A stretch of DNA of 37,335 bases. It comes from Halanaerobium saccharolyticum (lineage in GTDB: Bacteria > Bacillota > Halanaerobiia > Halanaerobiales > Halanaerobiaceae). Where the stretch lies: assembly GCF_003053565.1 (NCBI RefSeq), contig NZ_QAXS01000030.1, forward strand, positions 1 through 37,335. The letters run 5' to 3'. Of the stretch, positions 1 through 7,213 are shown piece after piece. A program made the translations under genes and the position numbers. The stretch's first letter is position 1. Each line of letters opens with the position of its first letter. The notes below the pieces were generated by a model. That model did not search any database. It had not been told where the DNA came from and saw nothing but the letters and a program-made list of their open reading frames with translations.

Positions 1-31
1 ATTCTTCTGTGTAAGTTCTTCTTTTTCCCAT
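1..31 (-). CDS. IS3-family transposase OrfA, N-terminal fragment (runs off window)
   Basis: The ATG at 29-31 on the minus strand is preceded by CAGGAGGTGCCCGAA, a strong ribosome binding site. The visible residues are MGKRRTYTEE, matching the usual start of IS3 OrfA helix-turn-helix proteins. Everything downstream lies outside the window. Confidence 0.6.
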   Translation of the reverse strand, partial: MGKRRTYTEE

Positions 32-95
32 TTCGGGCACCTCCTGATTATATTATATATCTTAACTCGGTGTCCTACAAATTGGGGGAGGGTCA
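1..95 (-). mobile_element. IS3-family insertion sequence, 5' end (partial)
   Basis: On the minus strand a terminal-repeat-like sequence starts at 95 (TGACCCTCCCCCAATTTG, continuing to GTAGGACA). It is followed by AGGAGG and an ATG at 31 opening MGKRRTYTEE, which then runs off the window. This opening is typical of IS3-family OrfA transposases, and the end sequence looks like an IS3-type inverted repeat. The element continues to the left of the window. Its left end coincides with the stop codon of the neighbouring recombinase, so it appears to have inserted into that gene. Only ten residues are visible, so the family call rests on the opening residues and the end sequence. Confidence 0.7.
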
Positions 96-605
96 ATTAG
101 AATCAGATAGACCTAAATTCTTTCTAACTTTCTTTAAATCTTCATTGGTATTATACAACTTAGCTCCATAGGTATGCCTTAAAGTATAAGGAGAAACACC
201 TTTACAAATGAAAGCTTTATCCGCATATCTAGAAATCATACTTCTCATATACCTGGCCTTAATTATATTTCCTTTTAAAGTAGTAAAAACAAAGCTGCAG
301 TTTCCTATTTCTTTCTGCTGCCTATATTTCCATTCTCTTAAAGCATCAACTGCATCTAATGTTATATATACCTTTCTATTTTGAGTTAAATTATCTGCTC
401 TTATCATTATACTGTAATCAATTAGATCAATATTTTTCCACTTAAGATTTAAAACTTCTTTCGGCCTTAAACCGGCTGTTAAAATTAATTTCATCAAAGT
501 ATAATTTCTTAAACCAGTAATACATCTTTTATTGGGCTTTTCTAAAATCGATTCTTCTTCATATTCATCCAGAATTTCAGGTAAATAATCTAAATAATTA
601 TTCAT
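93..605 (-). pseudogene. tyrosine recombinase, 3' end lost to an IS3 insertion
   Basis: This 170-residue reading frame is a phage-integrase-type tyrosine recombinase without an N-terminal core-binding domain. The first catalytic Arg lies in TAGLRPKEVLNL and the second-box Arg in SPYTLRHTYG. There the usual His before xxR is Tyr. The frame ends at KNLGLSDSN just after the LGHxx box, so the nucleophilic Tyr is missing. The stop TGA (93-95) is the first three bases of the adjacent IS end, so the truncation is by insertion. The start at 605 has AGGAGG eight bases upstream. It is clearly paralogous to the intact recombinase at 29427-30092 (shared RNxTxxxLxLxAGLR and FTTLxGN blocks). It is probably inactive. 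Confidence 0.8.
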
Positions 606-751
606 TTTTAATTCCTCCTGTGTTAGCTGCTATTAATGTTGTTGAAATAAGATAGGTATTATATTGAACGGGGCATAAAGGAGGGAAGGAAAGGTATATA
701 GGTAGGTTTCTGAATAATTTTTAGCTGAAACTAGAAATTATATTAACTAAC

Positions 752-786
752 AAAAAAAGAAGCTATCAACTTAATGACAACTTCTT
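752..786 (-). terminator. rho-independent terminator after the JAB-gene operon
   Basis: Read on the minus strand, AAGAAGTTGTCA and TGATAGCTTCTT form a 12-bp stem with two G-U pairs around a 6-base loop, followed at once by a run of T. It lies just downstream of the stop codon at 797 and would end the long minus-strand operon. Confidence 0.8.
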
Positions 787-796
787 AAATATAAGA

Positions 797-1216
797 TCAG
801 CTAATACTGATATAATCTCTTCCTGAAATTATTAGATTATCATGAATTTTAATTCTGAATTTATCAGCTTCCTCTATCAGAAATTCATTGAATTGATAAT
901 CTTCATTGCTTACTTTCAATCCATCAGCTTTACTCTGTGCTAATATAATTGAATCAGCATCCAGTCTTAAAGCCAGATAAAATAAATCATCTGTACCAAT
1001 CTTTTGAAAAGTATCACCTCCCCTCATTAATTCTACTACACCAATTAGTCTGTGATCATTATCTAAAGCAATCATTCCAACCACTTCTTCCTGACCATCC
1101 ATCTTCAGCAGATCAACAAATATCTCTACAGCATCTTCTGACTTTTTAATATAATTATTTAATCTGTCGTTATCCATCTTTTCATCATCAAATTTAATAC
1201 TATCAATTTTTAGCAT
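797..1216 (-). CDS. degenerate JAB/MPN-domain (RadC-type) protein
   Basis: This 139-residue protein resembles the JAB domain of RadC proteins in overall order: a strand near EEVVGMIALDNDHRLIGVVEL, then ADSIILAQSKADG, then a C-terminal IHDNLIISGRDYISI. The catalytic HNHPSG motif present in the next gene is replaced here by AQSKAD, so the metal site is absent and the protein is probably not a peptidase. The ATG at 1216 is favoured over the TTG at 1219 because GGAG lies eight bases ahead of it. It is the last gene of the operon, 15 bases after the intact JAB gene. A structural or partner-binding role is possible, but the function is unknown. Confidence 0.6.
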   Translation of the reverse strand: MLKIDSIKFDDEKMDNDRLNNYIKKSEDAVEIFVDLLKMDGQEEVVGMIALDNDHRLIGVVELMRGGDTFQKIGTDDLFYLALRLDADSIILAQSKADGLKVSNEDYQFNEFLIEEADKFRIKIHDNLIISGRDYISIS

Positions 1217-1231
1217 CAATTCAGCTCCTCT

Positions 1232-1684
1232 CTATATGTGATTTTCTTCTTTCATACTGCTGTAATTACCTTCATTACCAACTATAATATGATCTACTAC
1301 ATTAACTCCAAGTATCTTACCTGATTTAACCAGCTTCTGAGTAATATTAATATCATCACCACTCGCATCTACATTACCACTTGGGTGATTATGACCTAAG
1401 ACTATACCAGCTGCATTCTGTAGAATTGCTCTTTTAAATACTTCCCTCGGTGTAACAAGACTTGAATTTAAAGTGCCGGTTGAAACTTCAAATAATCCAG
1501 TCACCTTATTTCTGACATCTATAGTTGCCATGACAAATACTTCTTCTGATCTTTTATCTAATTCAGCTACTTCAATAAACAAGTTCCTTGCTGCTATAGG
1601 ATTATTAATAGTTTTATCAATATCATATCGACCACCATTTTCTTTAACTACTCTCAGTGAAAACTTCTGTATATTAACCATCAT
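1232..1684 (-). CDS. radC: RadC-type JAB domain protein
   Basis: This 150-residue protein consists of the JAB (RadC C-terminal) domain only, without the helix-hairpin-helix region of full-length RadC. The metal motif is intact in LGHNHPSGNVDASGDD (HxHPSGxxxxSxxD), followed by LGVNVVDHIIVG. Short RadC proteins of this kind are common on plasmids and mobile elements next to anti-restriction and recombination genes, where their role is unsettled. The start at 1684 has GGAG seven bases upstream. Its first 11 bases overlap the end of the small gene before it, which suggests translational coupling. Family assignment is firm; biochemical function is not. Confidence 0.88.
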   Translation of the reverse strand: MMVNIQKFSLRVVKENGGRYDIDKTINNPIAARNLFIEVAELDKRSEEVFVMATIDVRNKVTGLFEVSTGTLNSSLVTPREVFKRAILQNAAGIVLGHNHPSGNVDASGDDINITQKLVKSGKILGVNVVDHIIVGNEGNYSSMKEENHI

Positions 1685-1832
1685 TATCTTCTCCTTTATC
1701 TTTATTTTTCAATCTTTTAAGTTTGATTAACCTCTGTTCCTCCAGCAATTCCAATTCATCCATCGGCTCAGCATAAGGTCCCAAAGCTCTTTTAACTCTC
1801 CATTGATCACTGGGTACTCCGTTAACCGGCAT
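1674..1832 (-). CDS. small hypothetical protein (52 aa)
   Basis: An ATG at 1832 follows GAGGTGATAAAG and opens MPVNGVPSDQWRVKRALGPY. The frame ends at a TAA overlapping the first codons of the radC-type gene by 11 bases. The C-terminal half is rich in charged residues and probably helical (ELELLEEQRLIKLKRLKNK). I recognise no family. The ribosome binding site, the position between two co-directional genes and the stop-start overlap argue that it is real. Confidence 0.6.
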   Translation of the reverse strand: MPVNGVPSDQWRVKRALGPYAEPMDELELLEEQRLIKLKRLKNKDKGEDNDG

Positions 1833-1846
1833 CTTTATCACCTCAT

Positions 1847-2104
1847 TTAGCTTTTACAAACTTCTATTTCTCCAGCATCAATAATCAAATCCAGATCTCT
1901 ATCAGTATCAGCATCTCCCGGAATTAACTCAATATCACTTAAGCTCTCAAATGTTTCATTAGCATATTTATCAATCAGTAGTTCCAATAACCTATTCTGG
2001 TCTACCTGCAGCAGTTCAACTGCTTCCTCTTCATCTGCTGCTTCAACAATTAATTCACCGCTGTGAAATTCTCTCCAGCTGCAGTTAACTTTGAATTTAG
2101 GCAT
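1847..2104 (-). CDS. small acidic hypothetical protein (85 aa)
   Basis: This 85-residue acidic protein starts MPKFKVNCSWREFHSGELIV and contains an EAADEEEAVELLQ helix. The pattern resembles small phage and plasmid proteins with a beta-strand followed by an (E/D)AxxxAxxL helix, but I cannot name a family. It lies between the annealase gene and the 52-residue gene in the same operon, and AAAGG lies about 13 bases before the ATG. Confidence 0.65.
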   Translation of the reverse strand: MPKFKVNCSWREFHSGELIVEAADEEEAVELLQVDQNRLLELLIDKYANETFESLSDIELIPGDADTDRDLDLIIDAGEIEVCKS

Positions 2105-2123
2105 CTCTAATCAATCCTTTCTT

Positions 2124-2984
2124 TTAGGCCATCTTCTTGAAGGTATTTAAAATATTTTTAAGCTGTTTAAACTGACCATCACTTAAATCATCTATTGAGA
2201 TGTGCTTTTCTTTATCCAAACCTTCCTTTTCTTTTACTTCCCTCAGGTAGGTATATAGATCTTTTCTTAAATTTCTATTCTCACCAACTATCTCCTTAAT
2301 CTCTTTTTCTCTCCCAGACAGTTCTGCTTCTATTTCTATCGGTTCATTTTCATTATCTTGAGATTCCTTCATTTTCTTAGAATAAGGCCTTCTAGGATTC
2401 TTTTTATCTTTCTCATTTAAACGCTGAACATCCATTTCTTCAGCAGTTACCAGTCCAGAAACAGTAAAAGCTCTCTTTAAAGCCATTGATTCAGCTACTT
2501 TTAATATCATAGCTGACGGATACTGGCTCCAGACCCTGGTACCGGCAAAATACTCCTGAAAAGGAGCAAAGACATAGACTGGATATTCTCTATCCTTTCT
2601 GTAAACTAAGGCATAAGCTCCAATAATATCCCCACGATTGGTGCCGTACTCGTGATCTATACCCTGAGCTTTTCTTCTGAAATTGTCATTTTCTCTAACT
2701 ACATCTGATACCAGCCCATTGTATTCTTCGTGTCTGTCAGCTATTTTTAGATACCCATCTCTGGAAGTCATGATGGTTGGTTTGCCTTTTATCTTCCAGA
2801 AAAATATCTCTTTATTAAATGGATCCAGACCATAGGTTTTGGCAATATGCAGGAACATCCTTAGTTCATCAGTATTAGCATCACTGGCAACTGTTCTTTT
2901 TATAGTTTCAACTTCTTTTTGACTAAAGCTGATCAGTTCCTTATTCTTACTTTCAATATCGACAACTTTATTTTGAACACCCAT
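2124..2984 (-). CDS. bet: phage-type single-strand annealing protein, Bet/RecT family
   Basis: This 286-residue protein matches the Bet/RecT superfamily of annealases that pair complementary single strands during phage-style recombination. Visible family blocks are FLHIAKTYGLDPFNKEIFFW (about residues 45-64), then TIMTSRDGYLKIADRHEEYNG, then YPSAMILKVAESMALKRAF with the usual Met-Leu-Lys-x-Ala core. The C-terminal third is charged and probably flexible. The start at 2984 has AGGAGG upstream and abuts the stop of the ArdC-like gene with no gap. A Gam-like gene lies in the same cluster, but I found no Exo/YqaJ-type nuclease. Confident in family, less so in the exact subfamily. Confidence 0.92.
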   Translation of the reverse strand: MGVQNKVVDIESKNKELISFSQKEVETIKRTVASDANTDELRMFLHIAKTYGLDPFNKEIFFWKIKGKPTIMTSRDGYLKIADRHEEYNGLVSDVVRENDNFRRKAQGIDHEYGTNRGDIIGAYALVYRKDREYPVYVFAPFQEYFAGTRVWSQYPSAMILKVAESMALKRAFTVSGLVTAEEMDVQRLNEKDKKNPRRPYSKKMKESQDNENEPIEIEAELSGREKEIKEIVGENRNLRKDLYTYLREVKEKEGLDKEKHISIDDLSDGQFKQLKNILNTFKKMA

Positions 2985-3833
2985 TTAAACAACCTCCTTC
3001 AGCTTTTTATCGGCTTCATTGTTTTCAATTAGATAATCATCACAGTAATTAATAATCTCGGAAGCTAAATTGTCGATTCGTTTTAAGCTCTGCTTTAAAT
3101 CATAGGATTCTTTATATAAAGCTAAGTACTTATCTGATTTAATATCCACCCCATAGTGATCCATTACCACAAAAGCAGCAGCTTCAGCTTCCATTTCTTT
3201 AACTTCTTTACTTAATTCAGATTCATCCTTCTGATGAAGCAGTTCATGTCCTAATTCATGGACTAATACTCCAGATCTTTCAGTCTGGTTGAGTATTTTA
3301 TTGAGTACAATTTCTCCCCCTCTAGAATAGCCTTTGAGAGCTTCTGGCAGCAACTTTAGCTTCAGGATTATATCCTTAAATTCAGCATATTGAGCCAGTG
3401 GTTTGTATAGTCTGCTGTAATCATCAGCAACTGAGATATCTAGATTTGGCAGTGGGTCACCTTCAGTCTGACTGACATCAAAGACATTAACCGGCCTAAA
3501 ATACATTCTCTTAACTTCTTTTTCTACTTCTTTTAGCTTTCCACTAACTTTTTTCTCTTCCGTAACTTTCTTTTTATAGGTGAAGGGTGCAAGTATGGAA
3601 ATAGCTTTTTCACCTTTTTTGACATGACGGTTAAATTTCTTCTGCCACTGTTTGTATCCGGCAACATAACTTGCATCAGGTTTCTGCATCTGGATTAAAA
3701 TAGAGTTCTGATAGCTGTAGTTATGAAACTTACCTAAAAACTGGAGCATGCTCTTAAACTCGTCTGACTCCCTTACCGAATCAATCCTGCTATTCAGCTG
3801 CTCTAATAATTTTTTGGTTTTATTTTTATTCAT
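2985..3833 (-). CDS. ArdC-like anti-restriction protein with ImmA/IrrE-type metallopeptidase motif
   Basis: This 282-residue protein has an N-terminal ArdC-type single-strand-DNA-binding domain (FLGKFHNYSYQNSILIQMQK about residues 32-51, then GYKQWQKKFNRHVKKGEKA). It is followed by a zinc peptidase domain with VHELGHELLHQ, where His192, Glu193 and His196 form HExxH. ArdC-type proteins on conjugative plasmids protect incoming DNA from host restriction. That role is inferred here from the family. The gene follows a terminator hairpin and runs directly into the annealase gene. The start at 3833 has AGGGGG upstream. Confidence 0.88.
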   Translation of the reverse strand: MNKNKTKKLLEQLNSRIDSVRESDEFKSMLQFLGKFHNYSYQNSILIQMQKPDASYVAGYKQWQKKFNRHVKKGEKAISILAPFTYKKKVTEEKKVSGKLKEVEKEVKRMYFRPVNVFDVSQTEGDPLPNLDISVADDYSRLYKPLAQYAEFKDIILKLKLLPEALKGYSRGGEIVLNKILNQTERSGVLVHELGHELLHQKDESELSKEVKEMEAEAAAFVVMDHYGVDIKSDKYLALYKESYDLKQSLKRIDNLASEIINYCDDYLIENNEADKKLKEVV

Positions 3834-3844
3834 CTAATTACCCC

Positions 3845-3887
3845 CTAAAAAAGCCCAGCCGGTTAAGGCTGAGCTTTGATTTTTTTA
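3845..3887. terminator. bidirectional hairpin terminator
   Basis: AAAGCCCAGCC (3850-3860) pairs with GGCTGAGCTTT (3867-3877). There is a run of T after it on the plus strand and a run of A before it, which is T on the minus strand. It separates the Gam-like gene from the ArdC-like gene, so the downstream genes may have their own promoter or depend on readthrough. Confidence 0.75.
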
Positions 3888-3911
3888 TTCAAATTTTACT
3901 TATTGATCAGC

Positions 3912-4472
3912 TTAAACATCTGTCTTAACTTTAAACTTTTCACCTCTTTCTATGACTTTAATTCCTGCAATAACCTCACCGGTATCAGCTACTACCGCTT
4001 TATCACCAACTACCTTAATCTTCTGCTTCAGCTTCCTCTTATCAACTCTCTTTTTGACTTTAACAGCATCTTTTAAATTCTTTTCTGCAAACTCCAGCAG
4101 CTTATCATCTTCATATTCCCACTTATCCCTCTGTTTTCTAAACTGCAGCTGGCCGAAGGGCAGTTTATGTGTTTTAAGTTCCGGATCATCATCCTTTAAG
4201 TCCAGTGCGTAATATTTAAGCTTCATCTCTAAATATTCTATATCATTATTTAAGCTGCTGTTTTCAGATTCCAGCCAGCTGTTGACCTCATCAATCTCTT
4301 TTTGAATAGCTGCAATTTCTGTTTCAGCAAAATCATCATTTTCATTCTTTTTCTTTTTTAGGTGTCTAATCTTCCGTAACGCCCAGTTAGCTTTTTGGTC
4401 ATTATCAATTACAAAATAGTCATCTTGCTTTTTCTGAGTTTCTACTTCTGGTTTTAATTTAACAGCTTCCAT
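3912..4472 (-). CDS. host-nuclease inhibitor, Gam family
   Basis: This 186-residue protein has the Mu-Gam-like layout: NWALRKIRHL, then a long helical stretch with charged repeats (about residues 35-85), then the block KLPFGQLQFRKQRDKWEYED, and finally a KVVGDKAVV..TGEVIAGIKVIERG tail. These proteins bind DNA ends and block host exonucleases. I place the start at 4472 because AAGGAGG lies seven bases upstream. The extra 14 upstream codons overlap the zinc-ribbon gene and lack a binding site. Gam beside a Bet/RecT annealase is the arrangement of phage recombination cassettes. Confidence 0.88.
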   Translation of the reverse strand: MEAVKLKPEVETQKKQDDYFVIDNDQKANWALRKIRHLKKKKNENDDFAETEIAAIQKEIDEVNSWLESENSSLNNDIEYLEMKLKYYALDLKDDDPELKTHKLPFGQLQFRKQRDKWEYEDDKLLEFAEKNLKDAVKVKKRVDKRKLKQKIKVVGDKAVVADTGEVIAGIKVIERGEKFKVKTDV

Positions 4473-4482
4473 GACTGCCTCC

Positions 4483-4605
4483 TTAATTTTCCGGTTGTTT
4501 TGCTTCAACATCATTTAAATCTTCACCACAGTAGGGACAGATCCAATTCTTTTTACTTGAACTATAGCTTTTACCTTTGCACTCCGGACATTCCTTTACA
4601 TACAT
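4483..4605 (-). CDS. zinc-ribbon microprotein (40 aa)
   Basis: An ATG at 4605 follows GGAGGGGTTAAATAG and opens MYVKECPECKGKSY. A second pair, ICPYCGED, follows. Two CPxC knuckles spaced about 15 residues apart form a minimal zinc ribbon. The gene ends 10 bases before the Gam-like start, so the two are probably co-translated. Function is unknown; similar tiny zinc ribbons occur in phage early regions. Confidence 0.65.
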   Translation of the reverse strand: MYVKECPECKGKSYSSSKKNWICPYCGEDLNDVEAKQPEN

Positions 4606-4619
4606 CTATTTAACCCCTC

Positions 4620-5186
4620 CTACGCTGATTTAATCTTTAGGTAGTTATCTTTAGTCAAGTCCTTGAGCATCTCTTTAATCGGCTTCTCACCCTTATCAAG
4701 CACCGGCATAATAACAGCTTTAACATCATCCTGATTATCTAAAATGAAGATAGGATTTTTATTGTCTTTTGCCTTATATTTAACCCCATATTGAAGCAAG
4801 AATTCATAATCTCGGTTGAACATTCCAATTTCATTACCTGCCTTAAAGAGTCGAACCTCGTCACCTGAATCATTTTTCTTGTAGAAGTCAGTAATTACTG
4901 CCTCATACTTGGCATTACCAATCTGACTGGTAACAGTTTTAGTGTTCAGCTTATTTTCTGCAAATACATTACCCCCAGCAGAAGAGATAGTTCCCTCAAA
5001 GTTAAAGGGTATATCTGCAGTTACCTTGTAACTGTTGTACTTAGCAAAAAACTTACCGAATTCAGCCTCGTTAAGCTTTACCATGACATAGGTATCAGTC
5101 ACGTTATATGACCCATCCTCGAACTTCTCAATAATTACATTATTTCTGGTTCTAATAAGCTTTGCAATTTCTTTACCATCAATCAT
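4620..5186 (-). CDS. hypothetical protein (188 aa)
   Basis: I do not recognise this protein. It begins MIDGKEIAKLIRTRNNVI and looks like a soluble mixed alpha/beta protein without membrane segments or cysteines. The C-terminal part contains DVKAVIMPVLDKGEKPI, faintly reminiscent of the end of sliding-clamp domains, but nothing else supports that. The ATG at 5186 is chosen over a GTG at 5195 because GGAGAG sits too close to the GTG. It is the first gene of the group leading into the zinc ribbon (14-base gap) and Gam, so a role in the recombination module is plausible. Confidence 0.65.
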   Translation of the reverse strand: MIDGKEIAKLIRTRNNVIIEKFEDGSYNVTDTYVMVKLNEAEFGKFFAKYNSYKVTADIPFNFEGTISSAGGNVFAENKLNTKTVTSQIGNAKYEAVITDFYKKNDSGDEVRLFKAGNEIGMFNRDYEFLLQYGVKYKAKDNKNPIFILDNQDDVKAVIMPVLDKGEKPIKEMLKDLTKDNYLKIKSA

Positions 5187-5204
5187 TTTATCCACTCTCC
5201 TTTT

Positions 5205-5555
5205 TTAGTTTATTGTGATAATCGGATATATTTTTTTTATTCGACTAAGATTATTCTTTTTAAAACAGCTTGAGAGGTTGATATAAAACCCATCATAAGC
5301 ATCATTTAAGTTTATGTTAAATAACAGGAAATCATTTGTGGATCTATTGTAAATAGCAAATTTATCTTTAGCCGCAATTGCTGCATCTCCCAACTTCCAT
5401 AAGATATTTTCTATATCTTCTTCATCAGTTTCTAAGGTGTCAAAATAATCTATTACCTTATTGGGAATCGAAAGAGTATATCTTTCCGGAAAGTCCAGAT
5501 CACCACCAAATAAATTAAAGCCGAAACTTCTTCCTTTTTCTGAAACTCTGCACAT
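5205..5555 (-). CDS. hypothetical protein (116 aa)
   Basis: This 116-residue protein starts MCRVSEKGRSFGFNLFGGDL and carries an acidic central stretch (LETDEEDIENILWKLGDAA). No family is recognised. AAAGGAG lies about eight bases before the ATG at 5555. It is 18 bases upstream of the next minus-strand gene, so it probably heads the operon running through the Gam-like gene. A terminator hairpin lies just upstream. Confidence 0.6.
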   Translation of the reverse strand: MCRVSEKGRSFGFNLFGGDLDFPERYTLSIPNKVIDYFDTLETDEEDIENILWKLGDAAIAAKDKFAIYNRSTNDFLLFNINLNDAYDGFYINLSSCFKKNNLSRIKKIYPIITIN

Positions 5556-5575
5556 CTAAAATTCTCCTTTCAAAA

Positions 5576-5620
5576 TAAAGAGAGCCGCTAGAGATTAATG
5601 TTCTGATCTCTAACAGCTCC
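5576..5620 (-). terminator. rho-independent terminator after the DUF1232 gene
   Basis: GAGCCGCTAGAGAT (5582-5595) and ATCTCTAACAGCTC (5606-5619) form a 14-bp stem with two wobble positions. Read on the minus strand it is followed by a T-rich stretch. It ends transcripts of the gene that stops at 5630. Confidence 0.75.
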
Positions 5621-5629
5621 ACATTGTTA

Positions 5630-5977
5630 TTATGTTTTATAGTCCTTGACAACTGGATAAAAGAGCGAAATGACTAGCATGTCATCAGCATAGCCAGCAA
5701 CTGTAATGTAGTCTGGTATTAAATCTTGGGGATTGATTATATATAGCAAAACTGCAGCACTAATGGCTGCAGCTCCCCAGGAGACATTTTCTTTATTACT
5801 TAAAAAATCTACAATTGTGTTATAGAAAAATTTGAAATAGAATACTAGATTGGATAGTAACTCTTTGCCTTTATTTTTGCTCTGCCATCGTTCAGACTCC
5901 TTTTTGATTGATTCAAGATCATCATTATCAATAGTTTTGGCTAATTCCTTTATAAATTTTTCCAGTTTCTTCTTCAT
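5630..5977 (-). CDS. DUF1232 (YkvA-like) small membrane protein
   Basis: This 115-residue protein has a charged N-terminal helix region and the DUF1232 signature WGAAAISAAVLLYIINPQDL followed by IPDYITVAGYADDMLVI. One or two hydrophobic segments (about residues 66-108) suggest membrane association. YkvA-type proteins are widespread in bacteria and plasmids but have no settled function. The start at 5977 has AAAGGAAG upstream. It is a single-gene unit bounded by hairpins. Confidence 0.8.
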   Translation of the reverse strand: MKKKLEKFIKELAKTIDNDDLESIKKESERWQSKNKGKELLSNLVFYFKFFYNTIVDFLSNKENVSWGAAAISAAVLLYIINPQDLIPDYITVAGYADDMLVISLFYPVVKDYKT

Positions 5978-6060
5978 AAACCACTTCCTTTCTTCAAATT
6001 AGAGTTTAGCTAATTAATCCCTCTATTATACTTATACTAAATTTGCCTCTATTCTTTCAC

Positions 6061-6104
6061 CATAAAAAAATGACCCTGAACCATTTTACTGGAACAGGGT
6101 TTGA
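6061..6104 (-). terminator. rho-independent terminator after the CHC2-like pair
   Basis: On the minus strand ACCCTG and CAGGGT flank an imperfect stem-loop and are followed by CATTTTTTTA. It lies just downstream of the stop at 6144. Confidence 0.7.
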
Positions 6105-6143
6105 TTATATATTAAAGAGAAAAATATTAATGGTTTTCTCTAA

Positions 6144-6575
6144 TTAACATATTCTTTTATTTGAACCTTCTTCAATATACGACTCATTCATTTCTCGAAT
6201 AGCAAAGATAACCTCATATTTATCAGAGTCATCTAGACTATCAATATCAAATAAATCTAAGCCATCGCACGATTTATCAATAAACTTTACTGTATCAGCT
6301 ATAGATAAATCCATAAATCGACTACACCAATCAATTATAGTCCATTCCTTTCTACAAAGGCTACATTGAAATGTGTTTCTTTTAGTGTCTATTTTCATGG
6401 GACGATAGCGAGTCAAATAATCATCACCACCTACTCTGATAAAGCAGCAAGCCAATCTATCAGGATATCTATCTATACATTCATTTATGACTCCCTTTAT
6501 GTCAACATTATCTATTATATTGTTGAAAATTTTCCGACCTATTTTGGTACAATTGGTATACTTGGTTTTAGTCAT
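6144..6575 (-). CDS. CHC2-like zinc-finger protein, copy B
   Basis: This 143-residue protein has the layout of a DnaG-type CHC2 zinc finger standing alone. It shows LACCFIRVGGDDYLTRYRPM, then FQCSLCRKEWTIIDWCSRFM, then LSIADTVKFIDKSCDG. DnaG has CxxH and CxxC pairs followed by an IDF helix and an EAV-type helix. Here the first pair is replaced by a CC doublet near residue 44. There is no catalytic primase domain. It overlaps the upstream paralogue by eight bases, so the two are probably co-translated. A DNA-template-recognition role with the nearby primase-helicase is inferred only. Confidence 0.6.
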   Translation of the reverse strand: MTKTKYTNCTKIGRKIFNNIIDNVDIKGVINECIDRYPDRLACCFIRVGGDDYLTRYRPMKIDTKRNTFQCSLCRKEWTIIDWCSRFMDLSIADTVKFIDKSCDGLDLFDIDSLDDSDKYEVIFAIREMNESYIEEGSNKRIC

Positions 6576-7089
6576 TTTTTATTCCTCCTAATTTATTATA
6601 TTCGAATGGACTTTCATCACAAAACACATCTAATTCTTCTTCATCTTTTTCAAAAATATCAGGACACTTATTGGAAAGATATTCCTTATTCATCCTTCTT
6701 ATGCTGGTCAATATTATTGCCCTATTATCTGGATCCTCTAACTCTCTTAAGCATAAATCTAATTGAAAATAATCATCGATAAGCTTTATTGAATTAACCA
6801 TAGATAAATCAAAGAAGTTTATGCAAAAGTCAATTATGGTACCTTTAGAATAATTACAGCCTCCACATTGATAGTATTTCTTATTCTTACTAATTTGATC
6901 TAAATTATAGCGATGGTAAAATAGCTCATCACTATCTTCGTATTCAATATCCACAAAACAACATGCTGTATTATAGGGATGACTCTCTTGATAATTATTT
7001 GCTAATTCGAATAGATCAGTTTTTTCTATTATCTTAGTGTAAATTTCCTCGGCTTGCTTTTCGGCTAAATTCATTTTAATTTTGTTCAT
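6568..7089 (-). CDS. CHC2-like zinc-finger protein, copy A
   Basis: This 173-residue protein is paralogous to the next gene. It has TACCFVDIEYEDSDELFYHR, then YYQCGGCNYSKGTIIDFCIN, then LSMVNSIKLIDDYFQLDLCL. The CxxC followed by a Gly-Thr-Ile-Ile-Asp-Phe helix closely mimics DnaG CHC2 domains. The C-terminal 40 residues are acidic and probably flexible. The start at 7089 has AAAGGTG nine bases upstream. It lies between the inverted-repeat region 7214-7330 and copy B. No primase catalytic domain is attached. Confidence 0.6.
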   Translation of the reverse strand: MNKIKMNLAEKQAEEIYTKIIEKTDLFELANNYQESHPYNTACCFVDIEYEDSDELFYHRYNLDQISKNKKYYQCGGCNYSKGTIIDFCINFFDLSMVNSIKLIDDYFQLDLCLRELEDPDNRAIILTSIRRMNKEYLSNKCPDIFEKDEEELDVFCDESPFEYNKLGGIKND

Positions 7090-7213
7090 TATTTGTCACC
7101 TTTCTTTTTTTAGATATTGATCTAATTTTTTTCAGTTTACAATAAATATACGGTGTTTAATTAGAAGTGTTCCCCCTTTCCTTGCCTTCACATCAACTAA
7201 TAACAGATAATCA

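Noticed and set aside
4620-5186. Sliding-clamp (DnaN-like) protein
   Set aside because: Only a short VIMPV-type string resembles the clamp C-terminus; length and the remaining sequence give no support.
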